Below, in pieces: positions 5,983-6,017 of a stretch of DNA of 6,017 nt. The notes below the pieces were generated by a model. It searched no databases, was not told the origin of the DNA, and was given only the letters and a program-made list of their open reading frames with translations. The DNA lies in contig CABSNL010000086.1 in assembly GCA_902479095.1 (NCBI GenBank), forward strand, positions 1-6,017, written 5' to 3'. Positions within the stretch are counted from its first letter, which is position 1; each line of letters opens with the position of its first letter. Made by a program: the position numbers and the translations under genes. This DNA comes from an uncultured Collinsella sp. Lineage in GTDB: Bacteria > Actinomycetota > Coriobacteriia > Coriobacteriales > Coriobacteriaceae.

Positions 5983-6017
5983 CTGTCTCTTATACACATC
6001 TGACGCTGCCGACGAAG
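5983..6017. other. Nextera/Tn5 sequencing adapter (read 1 side), not genomic
   Basis: Bases 5983-6015 are the reverse complement of the Nextera read-1 transposase adapter. Bases 5983-6001 are the Tn5 mosaic end, CTGTCTCTTATACACATCT. The last two bases, AG, would be the start of the i5 index. The false N-terminus MYKRQ in the malQ frame comes from this sequence. With the left end, it forms an inverted pair of mosaic ends that can be mistaken for transposon termini. Confidence 0.98.

Noticed and set aside
17..6001. Inverted 19-base repeats at the two window ends, looking like a Tn5-family transposon
   Set aside because: They are the engineered mosaic ends, joined to Nextera adapter tails, and no transposase lies between them. 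This is library-preparation sequence.

Overview
The window is an assembled contig whose two ends are untrimmed Illumina Nextera (Tn5) adapters, at 1-35 and 5983-6017. Only 36-5982 is biological. It looks chromosomal: a high-GC bacterium with housekeeping genes in the order priA-def-fmt-rsmB, an order also known from Bacillus subtilis and many other Gram-positives. Gene order, the style of the proteins and mostly C/G-ending codons suggest an actinobacterium of the Coriobacteriia, perhaps Collinsella-like. That placement is from memory and was not searched.

Left to right on the + strand: the C-terminal half of the replication-restart helicase PriA (cut by the contig end), peptide deformylase (def), a 361-base gap, methionyl-tRNA formyltransferase (fmt) and 16S rRNA m5C967 methyltransferase (rsmB). 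fmt and rsmB overlap by four bases. On the - strand, converging on rsmB, lie a 78-residue FmdB-type zinc-ribbon protein and, upstream of it, the C-terminal part of a GH77 4-alpha-glucanotransferase (malQ), cut by the right contig end.

Fmt and Def act as a pair: Fmt formylates initiator Met-tRNA and Def removes the formyl group from new proteins. RsmB and PriA add ribosome maturation and replication restart. MalQ handles maltodextrin or glycogen and is unrelated in function.

The unusual material is between and across the genes. A 136-base palindrome with perfect 35-base arms sits just after def. A second, 67-base palindrome sits just after rsmB. Both carry the same 11-mer, CAAACAGTCCT, inside the arms. 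Codon third positions change sharply after the first gap: the first 50 fmt codons end only in T or G, and the bias fades until the end of rsmB is again mostly C-ending. I see no CRISPR array, tRNA, rRNA, transposase, phage gene or defence system, and no convincing new multi-gene system.
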